From Comamonadaceae bacterium PBBC1 (GTDB lineage Bacteria; Pseudomonadota; Gammaproteobacteria; Burkholderiales; Burkholderiaceae_C), in assembly GCA_002256145.1 (NCBI GenBank), contig NKIP01000028.1, forward strand, positions 1 to 46,645: 46,645 bases of DNA, written 5' to 3'. Position 1 is the stretch's first letter; the number at the start of each line of letters is the position of its first letter. The notes beneath the pieces were generated by a model. It ran no database searches. It was not told where the DNA came from and saw nothing but the letters and a program-made list of their open reading frames with translations. Positions 7,918 through 16,282 of this stretch are shown here, in pieces. The position numbers and the translations under genes are program-made.

Positions 7918-10224
7918 ATGAAAAAAACAAATGGCAGTGGCTTCATGCGGTCTCGTCCCGCCTGGGTGTTGTTGGCTTGTGGGTTCGCCTGCAGTGCTGC
8001 GGTGGCGTCACCCGACAAAGCGCTGAGCCCAGAGGCCGGCGCGGCGGATATGCCGGTGCCCAGCCCCGAATGTGAGATCACCGTCACCGCAGCGCCCTTG
8101 CAGTTTCGGCAGTTTGACGCGGTCGAAATCAAGGGGGCGGCCATCACCGATGCGCAAGCCAAATTGGCCCAGCCGGTGCAAGTGATTTGCCGGCGCGAAG
8201 TGGAGCGCAGCCCCGCGTCCTTTGCGGGTGAATTGCTCCAGCAATTGCCGGCCCTGTTGCAGCACCAGGCCGGCGGCCTGTCAGGCCCCTTGGGTCTGGC
8301 GTCGGTGCATGGCCATGCAGCGGGCACCTTGGTGCTGCTCAATGGTCAGCGTTTGCCGGGCCTGGGGCCATCAGGCTGGCGTGGCCGATCGGACGCGCTG
8401 GACCTGCGTTTTTTGCCCTTGTCGGCCATTGACCGCGTCGAAGTGCAAACACCTGGCGCATCCAGTGCCTTGGGGTCTGACGGCATTGCGGGGGTTGTCA
8501 ACATCCGCACCCGCAGCACGCGTGGGTTGACCATGGGTGCTGAAAGTTTGCATCCGAGCAGGGGTGAGGGCGAAGGCCAAGGGTTGAATGTGGCCTGGGG
8601 CCATGGCAGCTTGCGCACCGACGGTTATGCCTTGCAGCTGCACGCGGCGCTGTCGCGGCGGCATGGCGCGCTGTGGTCGCCCGACTTGCAGGCCTTGCGC
8701 GTGGCCCCTGCCAGCACGCGCAGCCAGTGGTTCATGAGCGGTGACTGGGCCTTGAGCGGACCCTGGACCGGGTTTGCGCACCTGCTGGGCACCCAAGAAG
8801 CCCCTGCCAGCCAGACCTTGGCTGCGGATGCGGCGATCCAGTCCCCGGCCGAAGGACGCCCCGGCCCGTGGTCATGGGTGCCCAGCGAACGCCAAGGCAT
8901 GCACCAATGGCGTTTGGGCTTGCAAGGGCCATGGCAGGGTTGGGACCTGTTGGCTTCGGCCTCCAGTGGCCAGGCCCGGCAACAAGAAAAACCGCTGCCT
9001 CTGGGGCCTGCGCCCGATGCCGTGGACCGGCTCGGGCAAGACCGCTGGCTGGCCTTGAAGGACCTGCCTGCTTTGGCCGAGCAGCGTCACGACACGCGCT
9101 TGCACACCTTGAACGTGCAAGTGCAGCGCGAGCTCGACAGCCCGTCCCAAGGCCCTCGGACTTTGGCCTTGGGCTGGGATTGGCGGCAAGAATCCTTGAA
9201 CAGCCAAATGGCCCAGCCAGCCGCTGACACTTGGGCAGCCCAGCGTCAGCAATGGGCGGTGCATGCCGAGCTCAAAACACCGCTGGCCGAACACCATGAA
9301 GTCAGTGCCTCCTTGCGTCATGACCAATACTCTGACGTGGGCGGGGCCCAAACCGGGCAACTGGCCTGGAAGTGGCGGCCGTCGACGCCGTTTCTCATGC
9401 GTGCCTCTTTGGGCACCGGCTTCAGGGCTCCGGGTTTGGAGCAGCTCAACCCGGGCATCACCCGCAGTGGCCTGTTGTGGGACCCGGCCCGCCTGAGCCA
9501 GTGGCGTGTGCAGCGCCGGGGTCAGGCCCAGTTGCAAGCCGAGGCCTCCACCCATGCCAGCTGGGGTTTCAGGCTGGAGCCGCAGCCGCGCTGGACTTGG
9601 GGCGCAGACCTGTGGCAAATCGATGTGCGCCGCGCCTTGGGCGACCAGAGTCACTGGGCCAGTGATGCCGCCGGGTCTTATCTGGATTTGGTGGCCACCA
9701 ACTTGGGGCGCAGCCGCAAACAAGGCATCGACTTCGACACCGAATGGCGTGTGCCGACCGGTGCCGGATTGATGCGCCTGAGCTTCAAGGGCGTGCTGTA
9801 CCTGAAGTCCGAATTGCACGAGTTCCGCACTGGCCGCACGGTGTCGGACTTGGCGCAGGTGTCTGGCATCACCCAAACCGTGACGCCTCGGCAACAATGG
9901 GTGGGGGGGGCTAGCCTGGAGTGGGCCAACTGGGTGTTGATGAGCGGTTTGCGTTACAGCTCGGGTTATCTGGAAGCCCAGAACTGGCCCCTGGCGGGCG
10001 ACAGCACTGGCAACACCCGCCAGGTGTCTGGCCACTGGAAGCTGGATCTGGGGGGGCAGTGGGCACTGAGCCGCCAAATGACGGCGAGCGCGTGGTTGCA
10101 AGATGTCACCGACAGCGGTCGCTCACATGCACTGGCCACCGTTCAGGCCTTGCAGGGCCGTGACCGCTTGAGTCTCGAAGATGTGGGGCGCAGTCTCAAA
10201 CTCAGAGTGCATTACCGTTTTTGA
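7918..10224 (+). CDS. TonB-dependent outer-membrane receptor
   Basis: A 768-residue protein with a signal peptide (about residues 1-30, cleavage near AAVA-SPDK), a plug domain (about 60-195, with GTLVLLNGQRLPG and GSDGIAGVVNIRTR) and a 22-stranded-barrel-like remainder ending in VHYRF, the C-terminal aromatic of outer-membrane barrels. No STN signalling domain is present, so it is a transporter and not a transducer. The mature plug has two cysteines (Cys52, Cys91), unusual in this class and possibly paired. A good GGAGGG ribosome site precedes the ATG, in the loop of a small ACAGC/GCTGT stem. No siderophore, cobalamin or copper gene is adjacent, so the cargo is unknown. Confidence 0.9.
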   Translation: MKKTNGSGFMRSRPAWVLLACGFACSAAVASPDKALSPEAGAADMPVPSPECEITVTAAPLQFRQFDAVEIKGAAITDAQAKLAQPVQVICRREVERSPASFAGELLQQLPALLQHQAGGLSGPLGLASVHGHAAGTLVLLNGQRLPGLGPSGWRGRSDALDLRFLPLSAIDRVEVQTPGASSALGSDGIAGVVNIRTRSTRGLTMGAESLHPSRGEGEGQGLNVAWGHGSLRTDGYALQLHAALSRRHGALWSPDLQALRVAPASTRSQWFMSGDWALSGPWTGFAHLLGTQEAPASQTLAADAAIQSPAEGRPGPWSWVPSERQGMHQWRLGLQGPWQGWDLLASASSGQARQQEKPLPLGPAPDAVDRLGQDRWLALKDLPALAEQRHDTRLHTLNVQVQRELDSPSQGPRTLALGWDWRQESLNSQMAQPAADTWAAQRQQWAVHAELKTPLAEHHEVSASLRHDQYSDVGGAQTGQLAWKWRPSTPFLMRASLGTGFRAPGLEQLNPGITRSGLLWDPARLSQWRVQRRGQAQLQAEASTHASWGFRLEPQPRWTWGADLWQIDVRRALGDQSHWASDAAGSYLDLVATNLGRSRKQGIDFDTEWRVPTGAGLMRLSFKGVLYLKSELHEFRTGRTVSDLAQVSGITQTVTPRQQWVGGASLEWANWVLMSGLRYSSGYLEAQNWPLAGDSTGNTRQVSGHWKLDLGGQWALSRQMTASAWLQDVTDSGRSHALATVQALQGRDRLSLEDVGRSLKLRVHYRF

Positions 10225-10254
10225 GTTCTCAGCCAACACCTGTGGCAGCGGTCC

Positions 10255-10941
10255 TCAATGCCGCGCGCCAAAAATAGCTGTACCCACCCGCACCATCGTG
10301 CTGCCTTCGGCAATGGCGGCCGCCATGTCGGCGCTCATGCCCATGGACAAGGTGTCCAGCGGCAGGCCTTGCTGGCGCAATGATTCGAACAAAGCTTTGG
10401 CTTGGGCGTGCACCATCCGCATCTGGGCGTCGGTCTCAGCAGGCTCGGGAATGGTCATCAGGCCGCGCAACTGCAAGCGCGGCAAAGCGGCCACGGCCTG
10501 CGCCAGCGCGGGCAGTTCCTGCGGGCTGACGCCCGATTTGGTCTCGCCGCCGTCCACATTCACCTGGATGCACACCTGCAAGGGCGGCAAATGGGGCGGG
10601 CGCTGCTCACTCAGGCGCTGGGCAATTTTGAGGCGGTCCACGCTGTGCACCCAGTCAAAGTGCTCGGCCACCAAACGGGTTTTGTTGCTCTGGATGGGGC
10701 CGATGCAGTGCCACTGCAACGGCAAGTCGCGCAAGGCGGTGATCTTGTCCACCGCCTCTTGGATGTAGTTTTCGCCAAAAGCGGTTTGACCTGCGGCATG
10801 GGCTGCGCGCACGGCCTCTGCCCCCCAGGTTTTGGACACCGCCAACAAAGACACGCTGTGAGGCGGGCGGCCAGCAGCCTGGCAAGCGGCTTCCATTTGC
10901 GTCCGGACACGCGACAAGTTTTCGGCAATGGTGGTGTTCAT
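10255..10941 (-). CDS. yggS: PLP homeostasis protein, YggS family
   Basis: A 228-residue single-domain alanine-racemase-fold protein that binds pyridoxal phosphate and keeps the cellular vitamin B6 pool in balance. Lys in SLLAVSKTW is the PLP Schiff-base residue; ENYIQE, HCIGPIQSNK and GLMTIP are also typical. The ATG at 10941 is preferred to an in-frame start at 10989, which would add 16 residues before MNTTIAENL. It converges with the TonB receptor (30-bp gap) and diverges from the dehydrogenase gene at 11086 across 144 bp. Confidence 0.92.
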   Translation of the reverse strand: MNTTIAENLSRVRTQMEAACQAAGRPPHSVSLLAVSKTWGAEAVRAAHAAGQTAFGENYIQEAVDKITALRDLPLQWHCIGPIQSNKTRLVAEHFDWVHSVDRLKIAQRLSEQRPPHLPPLQVCIQVNVDGGETKSGVSPQELPALAQAVAALPRLQLRGLMTIPEPAETDAQMRMVHAQAKALFESLRQQGLPLDTLSMGMSADMAAAIAEGSTMVRVGTAIFGARH

Positions 10942-11085
10942 GACCAGAGCGTACCAAACCCCGAACAAGCCCTCTTCGCCCGCGCCCAACTGTCGCCAAC
11001 CCGGCAGACAAAAGCACCCGGCACGAACCTGTGCACTGCCAGACTGCTAAATTAGCCCCTTTAAACGACCTCCAGCGAGACAACC

Positions 11086-11991
11086 ATGAGCCAGATTGCA
11101 GCCAAAACCTACGAACCCACCCCCGCCCGGAAAGTGGCCTTTTTGGGCCTGGGCGTGATGGGCTACCCCATGGCGGGCCACTTGGCCCGCGCCGGTCACC
11201 ACGTCACCGTGTACAACCGCAGCGCCGCCAAAGCCGCCGCTTGGACCGCCGAGTGCCCCGGCAACGCCAGCGCACCCACCCCGCGCGAAGCGGTTGCCGG
11301 TGCCGACATCGTGTTTGCTTGCGTGGGCAATGACGCCGATTTGCGCAGCGTGGTGCTCGGTGCCGACGGCGCTTTTGCCGGCATGAAACCCGGCGCGATT
11401 TTTGTGGACCACACCACGGCGTCTGCCGAAGTGGCCCGCGAGCTGTATGCCCAAGCCCAACAGCTGGGCCTGCACTTTGTGGATGCGCCCGTCTCAGGCG
11501 GCCAAGCCGGTGCACAAAACGGCATGCTGACGGTGATGTGTGGTGGCGACGCCGCGGCGTTTGACGATGTGAAGCCCGCTGCCATGGCGTTTTCTCGGGC
11601 CTTCACCTTGCTGGGTGCATCGGGCGCAGGTCAGTTGGCCAAGATGGTCAACCAGATTTGCATTGCCGGTTTGGTGCAAGGCCTGTCCGAAGCCATAGCG
11701 TTCGGCCAACAAGCCGGGCTGGACATGCACCAGGTGCTGGACGTGATCGGCAAGGGTGCTGCGCAAAGCTGGCAAATGGACAACCGGGGCAAGACCATGG
11801 CCGACGACAAGTTCGAATTTGGTTTTGCGGTGGACTGGATGCGCAAAGACCTGGGCCTGGTGCTGGACGAAGCCAAGCGCAACGGTGCCCGCCTGCCCGT
11901 CACGGCCCTGGTGGACCAGTTTTACGCCGATGTGCAAAAAATGGGCGGGGGCCGTTGGGACACTTCGAGCCTGATCCGCCGTTTGCGCTGA
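11086..11991 (+). CDS. NAD(P)-dependent beta-hydroxyacid dehydrogenase (3-hydroxyisobutyrate dehydrogenase family)
   Basis: A 301-residue enzyme. The Rossmann motif is GLGVMGYPMAGHLARAG (about 21-37), the substrate-binding signature is DAPVSGGQAGAQNG, and the catalytic lysine is in GQLAKMVNQI. Members reduce or oxidise 3-hydroxyacids such as 3-hydroxyisobutyrate, tartronate semialdehyde or succinic semialdehyde. The last would be of interest because the hpa pathway in this window yields succinic semialdehyde, but sequence alone does not settle the substrate. Stands alone; the next gene converges on it. Confidence 0.87.
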   Translation: MSQIAAKTYEPTPARKVAFLGLGVMGYPMAGHLARAGHHVTVYNRSAAKAAAWTAECPGNASAPTPREAVAGADIVFACVGNDADLRSVVLGADGAFAGMKPGAIFVDHTTASAEVARELYAQAQQLGLHFVDAPVSGGQAGAQNGMLTVMCGGDAAAFDDVKPAAMAFSRAFTLLGASGAGQLAKMVNQICIAGLVQGLSEAIAFGQQAGLDMHQVLDVIGKGAAQSWQMDNRGKTMADDKFEFGFAVDWMRKDLGLVLDEAKRNGARLPVTALVDQFYADVQKMGGGRWDTSSLIRRLR

Positions 11992-12016
11992 GCTTGAGGG
12001 CTTTCTCTACCCCATT

Positions 12017-12043
12017 CGGCTCAGCCAATTTGGGGTTGAGCCG
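12017..12043. terminator. Weak hairpin between convergent genes
   Basis: CGGCTCA and TGAGCCG form a 7-bp stem with a 13-nt loop in the 81-bp gap between the dehydrogenase and dolP, which converge. No T-run, so at best a weak bidirectional terminator. Confidence 0.3.
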
Positions 12044-12072
12044 GATTCACCCTGGAAAGCGGTGTGCCAGGC

Positions 12073-12693
12073 TTAACGGGTTGGACGGCTCAGACGTTCC
12101 AGCTCTTGCTCAGAAATTTCTTCAAACACACGCACCACCTTGGTCACACCCCCAATGCTGCGGGCGATGTCGGTGGCCCGTTTGGCTTCCCGGGTGGTGA
12201 CCCGCCCCATCAAATAGACCACACCACGCTGCGTGACCACCTTGAAGGCGTTGACCTGCAAATCTTTGGCATCGACAAAAGCCGCTTTGACTTGGCCCGT
12301 GGTGACCGTGTCTTTGGACAATTGCGTCAAGGATGAGGTGGGCATCACGGCCAAGTCGTTGACCACCGACTGAACGTTTTCCTGGCTTTGCGCCAACTTC
12401 TCAGCTCTTTCTTTGTCTGCCGCCGAACGCGCCTCTCCGCTGAGCAACACTTTGCGGTTGAAGCTGGTCACCGTCAGGTTCACACGCTCGCCCAGCTCTT
12501 GGCGAACAGCGCTGGCGACCTTGATTTCGATGCTTTCATCTTCGACCTGTGTGCCCGTCGTGCGGCGGTCTGTGGCCACCACACCCGTCATGACCGCCCC
12601 GCCCACGATCAAGGGGGCACAGGCGCTCAAACTGGACAAGACAGCGGTCAAAACGGCACCCGAAAGCACCATGGACTGAAGATTGCGTTTCAT
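12073..12693 (-). CDS. dolP: BON-domain outer-membrane lipoprotein, DolP (YraP)
   Basis: A 206-residue lipoprotein. The signal peptide ends in lipobox LSAC with Cys25 as the lipidated residue. Two BON domains follow, about 50-115 and 125-190. DolP supports outer-membrane integrity and BAM function and is placed at division sites in E. coli. Its ATG directly follows the TAA of the diaA-like gene, and the ribosome site AGGAG lies inside the end of that gene, so the two are translationally coupled. The order yraN-diaA-dolP, divergent from rsmI, matches the conserved proteobacterial block, here without lpoA. Confidence 0.9.
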   Translation of the reverse strand: MKRNLQSMVLSGAVLTAVLSSLSACAPLIVGGAVMTGVVATDRRTTGTQVEDESIEIKVASAVRQELGERVNLTVTSFNRKVLLSGEARSAADKERAEKLAQSQENVQSVVNDLAVMPTSSLTQLSKDTVTTGQVKAAFVDAKDLQVNAFKVVTQRGVVYLMGRVTTREAKRATDIARSIGGVTKVVRVFEEISEQELERLSRPTR

Positions 12694-13278
12694 TTAAAGA
12701 GGCTCCTGTTCACCCAACAACTGGGTGTCAATTCCATCACACAGACAATGCAGCACCAAATGTTGCACTTCCCGAATGCGTGCCACACGGTCATGGGGCA
12801 CACACACATGCACATCCGTCTCGCGCAGTTGACGCGCCAACACGCCACCTTGGTGACCCGTCAACGCCACCACACTCATTTCCCGCTCGTGCGCAGCATG
12901 GACAGCCTGGACCAAAATGGGCTCGTCGCCGAGGGCACTGATCAAAAACAGCACATCGCCGGTGTGGCCCAGCGCCCGCACCTGACTGGCCAAACCTTGT
13001 GCATCGGACCACAGGGTGGCCATCAAAGCATCGGCCGACAAGGCCAGCGCCGACAAACCCGGCCGCTCACGCTCAAAGCCCCCCACGAGCAAGCTGGCCA
13101 GGTACTGCGCCAAGCCTGTCGAAGGCCCCATGCCCGCGGTGAGCACTTTGCCCCCGCCCGTCACACAAGCGAGGACTGCTTGAACGGCGGCTTCCACCGG
13201 TTTGGCCAAGCCCTGTGCCACCTGGTAATGCAGGTCGGCACTGTCGATGAAATGCTGTTGAATGCGCAGGTCTAACAT
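12694..13278 (-). CDS. diaA: SIS-domain protein, DiaA / phosphoheptose-isomerase-like
   Basis: A 194-residue SIS-fold protein (sugar-isomerase domain about residues 40-185; MLDLRIQQHFIDSADLHYQ at the N terminus). In E. coli the gene at this place is diaA, which binds DnaA and times replication initiation; the close relative GmhA isomerises sedoheptulose 7-phosphate. The neighbourhood (yraN before, dolP after, rsmI divergent) favours DiaA. The start at 13278 is used because upstream codons to 13341 do not resemble the family. Confidence 0.83.
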   Translation of the reverse strand: MLDLRIQQHFIDSADLHYQVAQGLAKPVEAAVQAVLACVTGGGKVLTAGMGPSTGLAQYLASLLVGGFERERPGLSALALSADALMATLWSDAQGLASQVRALGHTGDVLFLISALGDEPILVQAVHAAHEREMSVVALTGHQGGVLARQLRETDVHVCVPHDRVARIREVQHLVLHCLCDGIDTQLLGEQEPL

Positions 13279-13354
13279 GGCCGCGATGATAACCGCCAGC
13301 GCAAGCAAACTTTCGCTTTGCCCCGCCCGGTGTGTGTCCAATCACAGCAGGGTC

Positions 13355-13744
13355 TCAACCGGCATCAAAGGCGGCTTGCAACCACTGGGGGCCCGTCCCG
13401 TCCAAGGTCACCACATCGAAGCGGGCCGGGGGCAAGCGAGACCAACTCAAAAAGTAATGCTGGGCCGCAAAAACAATGCGCCGCCGCTTGGTCGCACCAA
13501 TGGTCGCTGCCGCCCCTCCAAAGTCGCTGCGGCTGCGCTTGCGCACCTCAACGAACACCACCGTCCCGTCGGCCGTTTGCATGATCAGGTCGATTTCTCC
13601 CCCACCCCGCCCGGGCGTCCGATAATTGCGCTGCAGCAAGCGCAATCCCTGTGCTTGCAAATAAGCCAGCGCCTCGTCTTCGCCCGCATCGCCTTGGGCC
13701 TTGGTCGTGGTGGGTCTGCCTGTGTTTTTTTTGAGGAATTGCAT
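13355..13744 (-). CDS. yraN: YraN/UPF0102 family nuclease-fold protein
   Basis: A 129-residue protein with the restriction-endonuclease-like signature of UPF0102: GEDEALAYLQAQG, the GEIDLIM acidic site and the VVFVEVRKR lysine site. The biological role is poorly known. GGGAG upstream gives a ribosome site for the ATG at 13744. That start codon shares its first base with the TTG start of rsmI on the other strand, so any promoter for yraN must lie inside rsmI. Ends 76 bp before diaA and probably heads the yraN-diaA-dolP operon. Confidence 0.88.
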   Translation of the reverse strand: MQFLKKNTGRPTTTKAQGDAGEDEALAYLQAQGLRLLQRNYRTPGRGGGEIDLIMQTADGTVVFVEVRKRSRSDFGGAAATIGATKRRRIVFAAQHYFLSWSRLPPARFDVVTLDGTGPQWLQAAFDAG

Positions 13745-14658
13745 TGACTCCGTCTCCCTTGTCTGCCTCGTTTGCCAAAGCCCTGGAGGCGGCGCACGAC
13801 GCTGCCGGGTCACAAAACCACCCGGCCAGCACACTGTATGTCGTGGCCACCCCGATTGGCAACCTCGCCGACATCAGCCTTCGCGCTTTGCACGTCCTGT
13901 CGCGCGTCGATGCCGTGGCTTGCGAAGACACCCGCCACACCCAACAATTGCTGCGCGCTTATGGCCTGGAACGCCCCTCTGCCCAACTGTTGGCGGTTCA
14001 CCAGCACAACGAGGCGCAATCGGCCCAAAGCGTGATTGACCGCTTGGCCCAGGGAGAACGGGTCGCCTATGTCAGCGATGCGGGCACGCCAGCGGTCAGT
14101 GACCCCGGCGCACGCTTGGTGGCGGCCGTCAGGCAAGCAGGTTTTCGGGTGTTGCCTTTGCCTGGGCCCAGCAGTGTGACCACCGCCCTCAGCGCTTCGG
14201 GCATGACGGGCGAGACAGGCTTTGTTTTTGCGGGTTTTTTGTCCAGCAAATCAGGCGAGCGCATGCAAGCCGTCCAAGCCCTGGCTCAAGAAGCACGCGC
14301 AGTGGTCTTGTTGGAGGCCCCTCATCGCATCGAAGCCCTGGCCCTGGCGCTGAGCGCTTTGGGTTCGCGCCCGGTCACGGTGGGGCGCGAGTTGACCAAG
14401 CAGTTTGAACAATTGCACACGCTGGCGGCCGCCGATTTGCCCGCTTGGCTGGCCGAAAAGCCCGAACGCCAGCGCGGGGAATTTGTGCTGGTGCTGCACA
14501 ACACCCCGGTCAGCGAGTCCACCGGCCAAGGCCTGAAAGTGTTGCAGTTGCTGCTGGCCGAATTGCCATTGAAGACCGCTGTCAAGCTGGCCGCAGACAT
14601 CACCGGCGAATCCAAAAACGGGCTTTACGAACAAGCCTTGGCGCTCAAAAACCGTTGA
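13744..14658 (+). CDS. rsmI: 16S rRNA (cytidine1402-2'-O)-methyltransferase, RsmI
   Basis: A 304-residue enzyme that 2'-O-methylates C1402 in the ribosomal P site. Tetrapyrrole-methylase-fold motifs are clear: LYVVATPIGNLADISLRALH, CEDTRHTQQLL, YVSDAGTPAVSDPG and LPGPSSVTTALSASG. I take the TTG at 13744 as the start because GAGGA (13733-13737) sits 6 bp before it and no ATG is well placed before the conserved LYVVATP. The start overlaps the yraN start by one base. Confidence 0.93.
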   Translation: MTPSPLSASFAKALEAAHDAAGSQNHPASTLYVVATPIGNLADISLRALHVLSRVDAVACEDTRHTQQLLRAYGLERPSAQLLAVHQHNEAQSAQSVIDRLAQGERVAYVSDAGTPAVSDPGARLVAAVRQAGFRVLPLPGPSSVTTALSASGMTGETGFVFAGFLSSKSGERMQAVQALAQEARAVVLLEAPHRIEALALALSALGSRPVTVGRELTKQFEQLHTLAAADLPAWLAEKPERQRGEFVLVLHNTPVSESTGQGLKVLQLLLAELPLKTAVKLAADITGESKNGLYEQALALKNR

Positions 14659-14951
14659 TTTTCAGGGGATTGCACTTCGGTTTTTTCTTTTTTATCTCTG
14701 AAATTTATGAATACCTTTGTATTTTTATTAAAAGTGAAATAGCTTTTTATTGTCATATTTGAATCGCAAGCTTGGATAATCGGGGGATGACCCTTGCTGA
14801 CATGGCCTTGCCCAACTTTCGCTGTTCACGGTTTGATTTTTCACCAAGCCCCACGCCACCTTCGCAGCACACCGCCCGAGGTTCTTGTCTCCCCCGTTGG
14901 GCTGGCGCTGTTGTCTGGCCGCAGGCCCCTGTCCCACCCATTCTGGCTCTG
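14659..14951. other. Intergenic stretch, AT-rich first half
   Basis: About 300 bp between rsmI and an MFS gene. The first 100 bp are much richer in A/T than the surroundings. A loose sigma-70-like pair, TTGTCA then GATAAT with 19-bp spacing (about 14750-14780), could drive the MFS gene. I looked for RNase P RNA core motifs on both strands, since rnpB lies near rsmI in some relatives, and found none. Short ORFs here look random. Confidence 0.4.
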
Positions 14952-14968
14952 GCCTGCGGCACGCAGGC
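14952..14968 (+). promoter_or_regulatory. Hairpin abutting the MFS start codon
   Basis: GCCTGCG and CGCAGGC form a perfect 7-bp stem with a 3-nt loop that ends at the base before the ATG at 14969. The only purine-rich patch before the ATG (GCAGG) is inside the stem, so translation could be limited by this structure. Function is inferred. Confidence 0.4.
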
Positions 14969-16252
14969 ATGACGATCCAAGCATCACCATACCTGCCAAG
15001 GCGCAGGGTGATCCTCGTTTTTCTGGCGTTTGCACTGGCCTACTTTCTGTCATCCTTGATCCGGGCCATCACAGCGACCTTGTCGCCCAGCCTGACGGCT
15101 GAATTTGCCCTGAGTGCACAAGACTTGGGTTTGTTGGCGGGTGGCTATTTTTTGGGGTTTTCACTGACCCAACTGCCTCTGGGTCGATGGCTGGACCTGC
15201 ACGGCCCCAAAAAGGTGATTTTGGCCTTCTTGAGCGTTGCAGTACTGGGCTGCCTGGCCTTTGCGTGGGCAGAGCAATTTCACAGCTTGCTGGCGGCCAG
15301 GGTGTTGTGCGGCATGGGTGTGAGCGCCTGCTTGATGGCACCCTTGACAGCCTACCGGCGCTGGTTTGATCCCAACACCCAGCTCAGGGCCAATTCATGG
15401 ATGCTCATGACCGGCTCTACGGGCATGCTGGCGGCCACTTTGCCTGTGCAATGGCTCATGCCGCTTTGGGGCTGGCGGCCCTTGTTCATCGTGTTGGCCG
15501 CCATGGTGGTCGTCACCATGGCAATGGTCTTGTTGCTGGTACCCCATTGGTCGCATCCTTCCCAACGCGCCGACACGGTCGCGCTGAACACGACAACATC
15601 CGACGGTTACCGCTTGATTTGGCAAAGCCCTTATTTTTGGCGAATGGTGCCGATCGGTTTTTTTTGTCATGGGGGCATGGTCGCCATTCAGACTTTGTGG
15701 GCAGGCCAATGGATGACCCAAGTGGCTGGTTGGAACGCCACAGACGCGGCGGGCGGCTTGTTTCTGATCAATCTGGGCATGCTCATCAGTTTTTGGCTGT
15801 GGGGCCTGATCACGCCACGGCTGGCCAAGGCCGGTGTCCGCATGGAGACCCTGATCACCTGGTGTTTGCCCATGACCTTTGCCGCCTTGTTGGTCTTGGT
15901 GACGGCAGGTCCAGCGGTGGGATCAGGGGCCGCTGCCGTATTGACCGTGTTTTGTGTGGGCAGTTCGGTCGTCTCCTTGATTCAGCCTGCCGTCGGCTTG
16001 AAATTTCCCGTCCATTTGGCTGGCCGGGCTTTGTCGGCCTACAACTTGGTGGTGTTGTCCGGCATCTTCTGCGTGCAATGGGGCATTGGCCTGGTCATTG
16101 ACTTGGGGCTGGCCATGGGCTTGCCCCCTGTCATGGCCTATCGGGTGGCCCTGATGACTTTTGCGGCTTGTTCCGTGCTGTCCTGGCTGTACTTCATACT
16201 CAAGCGCGTGCGGCCAGGCAGCGCCCCCAAACCACTGAACCCTGGTCCTTGA
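14969..16252 (+). CDS. MFS transporter
   Basis: A 427-residue inner-membrane carrier of the major facilitator superfamily with about 12 predicted helices, the first at residues 14-33 (ILVFLAFALAYFLSSLIRA). The loop 2-3 motif is GRWLDLHGPKKV, close to the family signature. The ATG at 14969 gives a short cytoplasmic N terminus; codons upstream to 14885 code an unlikely Cys/Gly/Pro-rich stretch. The substrate is not evident and no catabolic gene is adjacent. It converges with the EamA transporter gene 30 bp away. Confidence 0.85.
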   Translation: MTIQASPYLPRRRVILVFLAFALAYFLSSLIRAITATLSPSLTAEFALSAQDLGLLAGGYFLGFSLTQLPLGRWLDLHGPKKVILAFLSVAVLGCLAFAWAEQFHSLLAARVLCGMGVSACLMAPLTAYRRWFDPNTQLRANSWMLMTGSTGMLAATLPVQWLMPLWGWRPLFIVLAAMVVVTMAMVLLLVPHWSHPSQRADTVALNTTTSDGYRLIWQSPYFWRMVPIGFFCHGGMVAIQTLWAGQWMTQVAGWNATDAAGGLFLINLGMLISFWLWGLITPRLAKAGVRMETLITWCLPMTFAALLVLVTAGPAVGSGAAAVLTVFCVGSSVVSLIQPAVGLKFPVHLAGRALSAYNLVVLSGIFCVQWGIGLVIDLGLAMGLPPVMAYRVALMTFAACSVLSWLYFILKRVRPGSAPKPLNPGP

Positions 16253-16282
16253 AACCGGGGTCCAGCGGCAGAAAAGGCCCTT

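Noticed and set aside
14659..14968. RNase P RNA or another structured RNA next to rsmI
   Set aside because: No P4 or other conserved RNase P core sequence, nor tmRNA ends, on either strand.
14772..14972. 66-codon frame before the MFS gene
   Set aside because: TTG start, Pro/Ala-rich random-looking product, no ribosome site and overlap with the MFS start.
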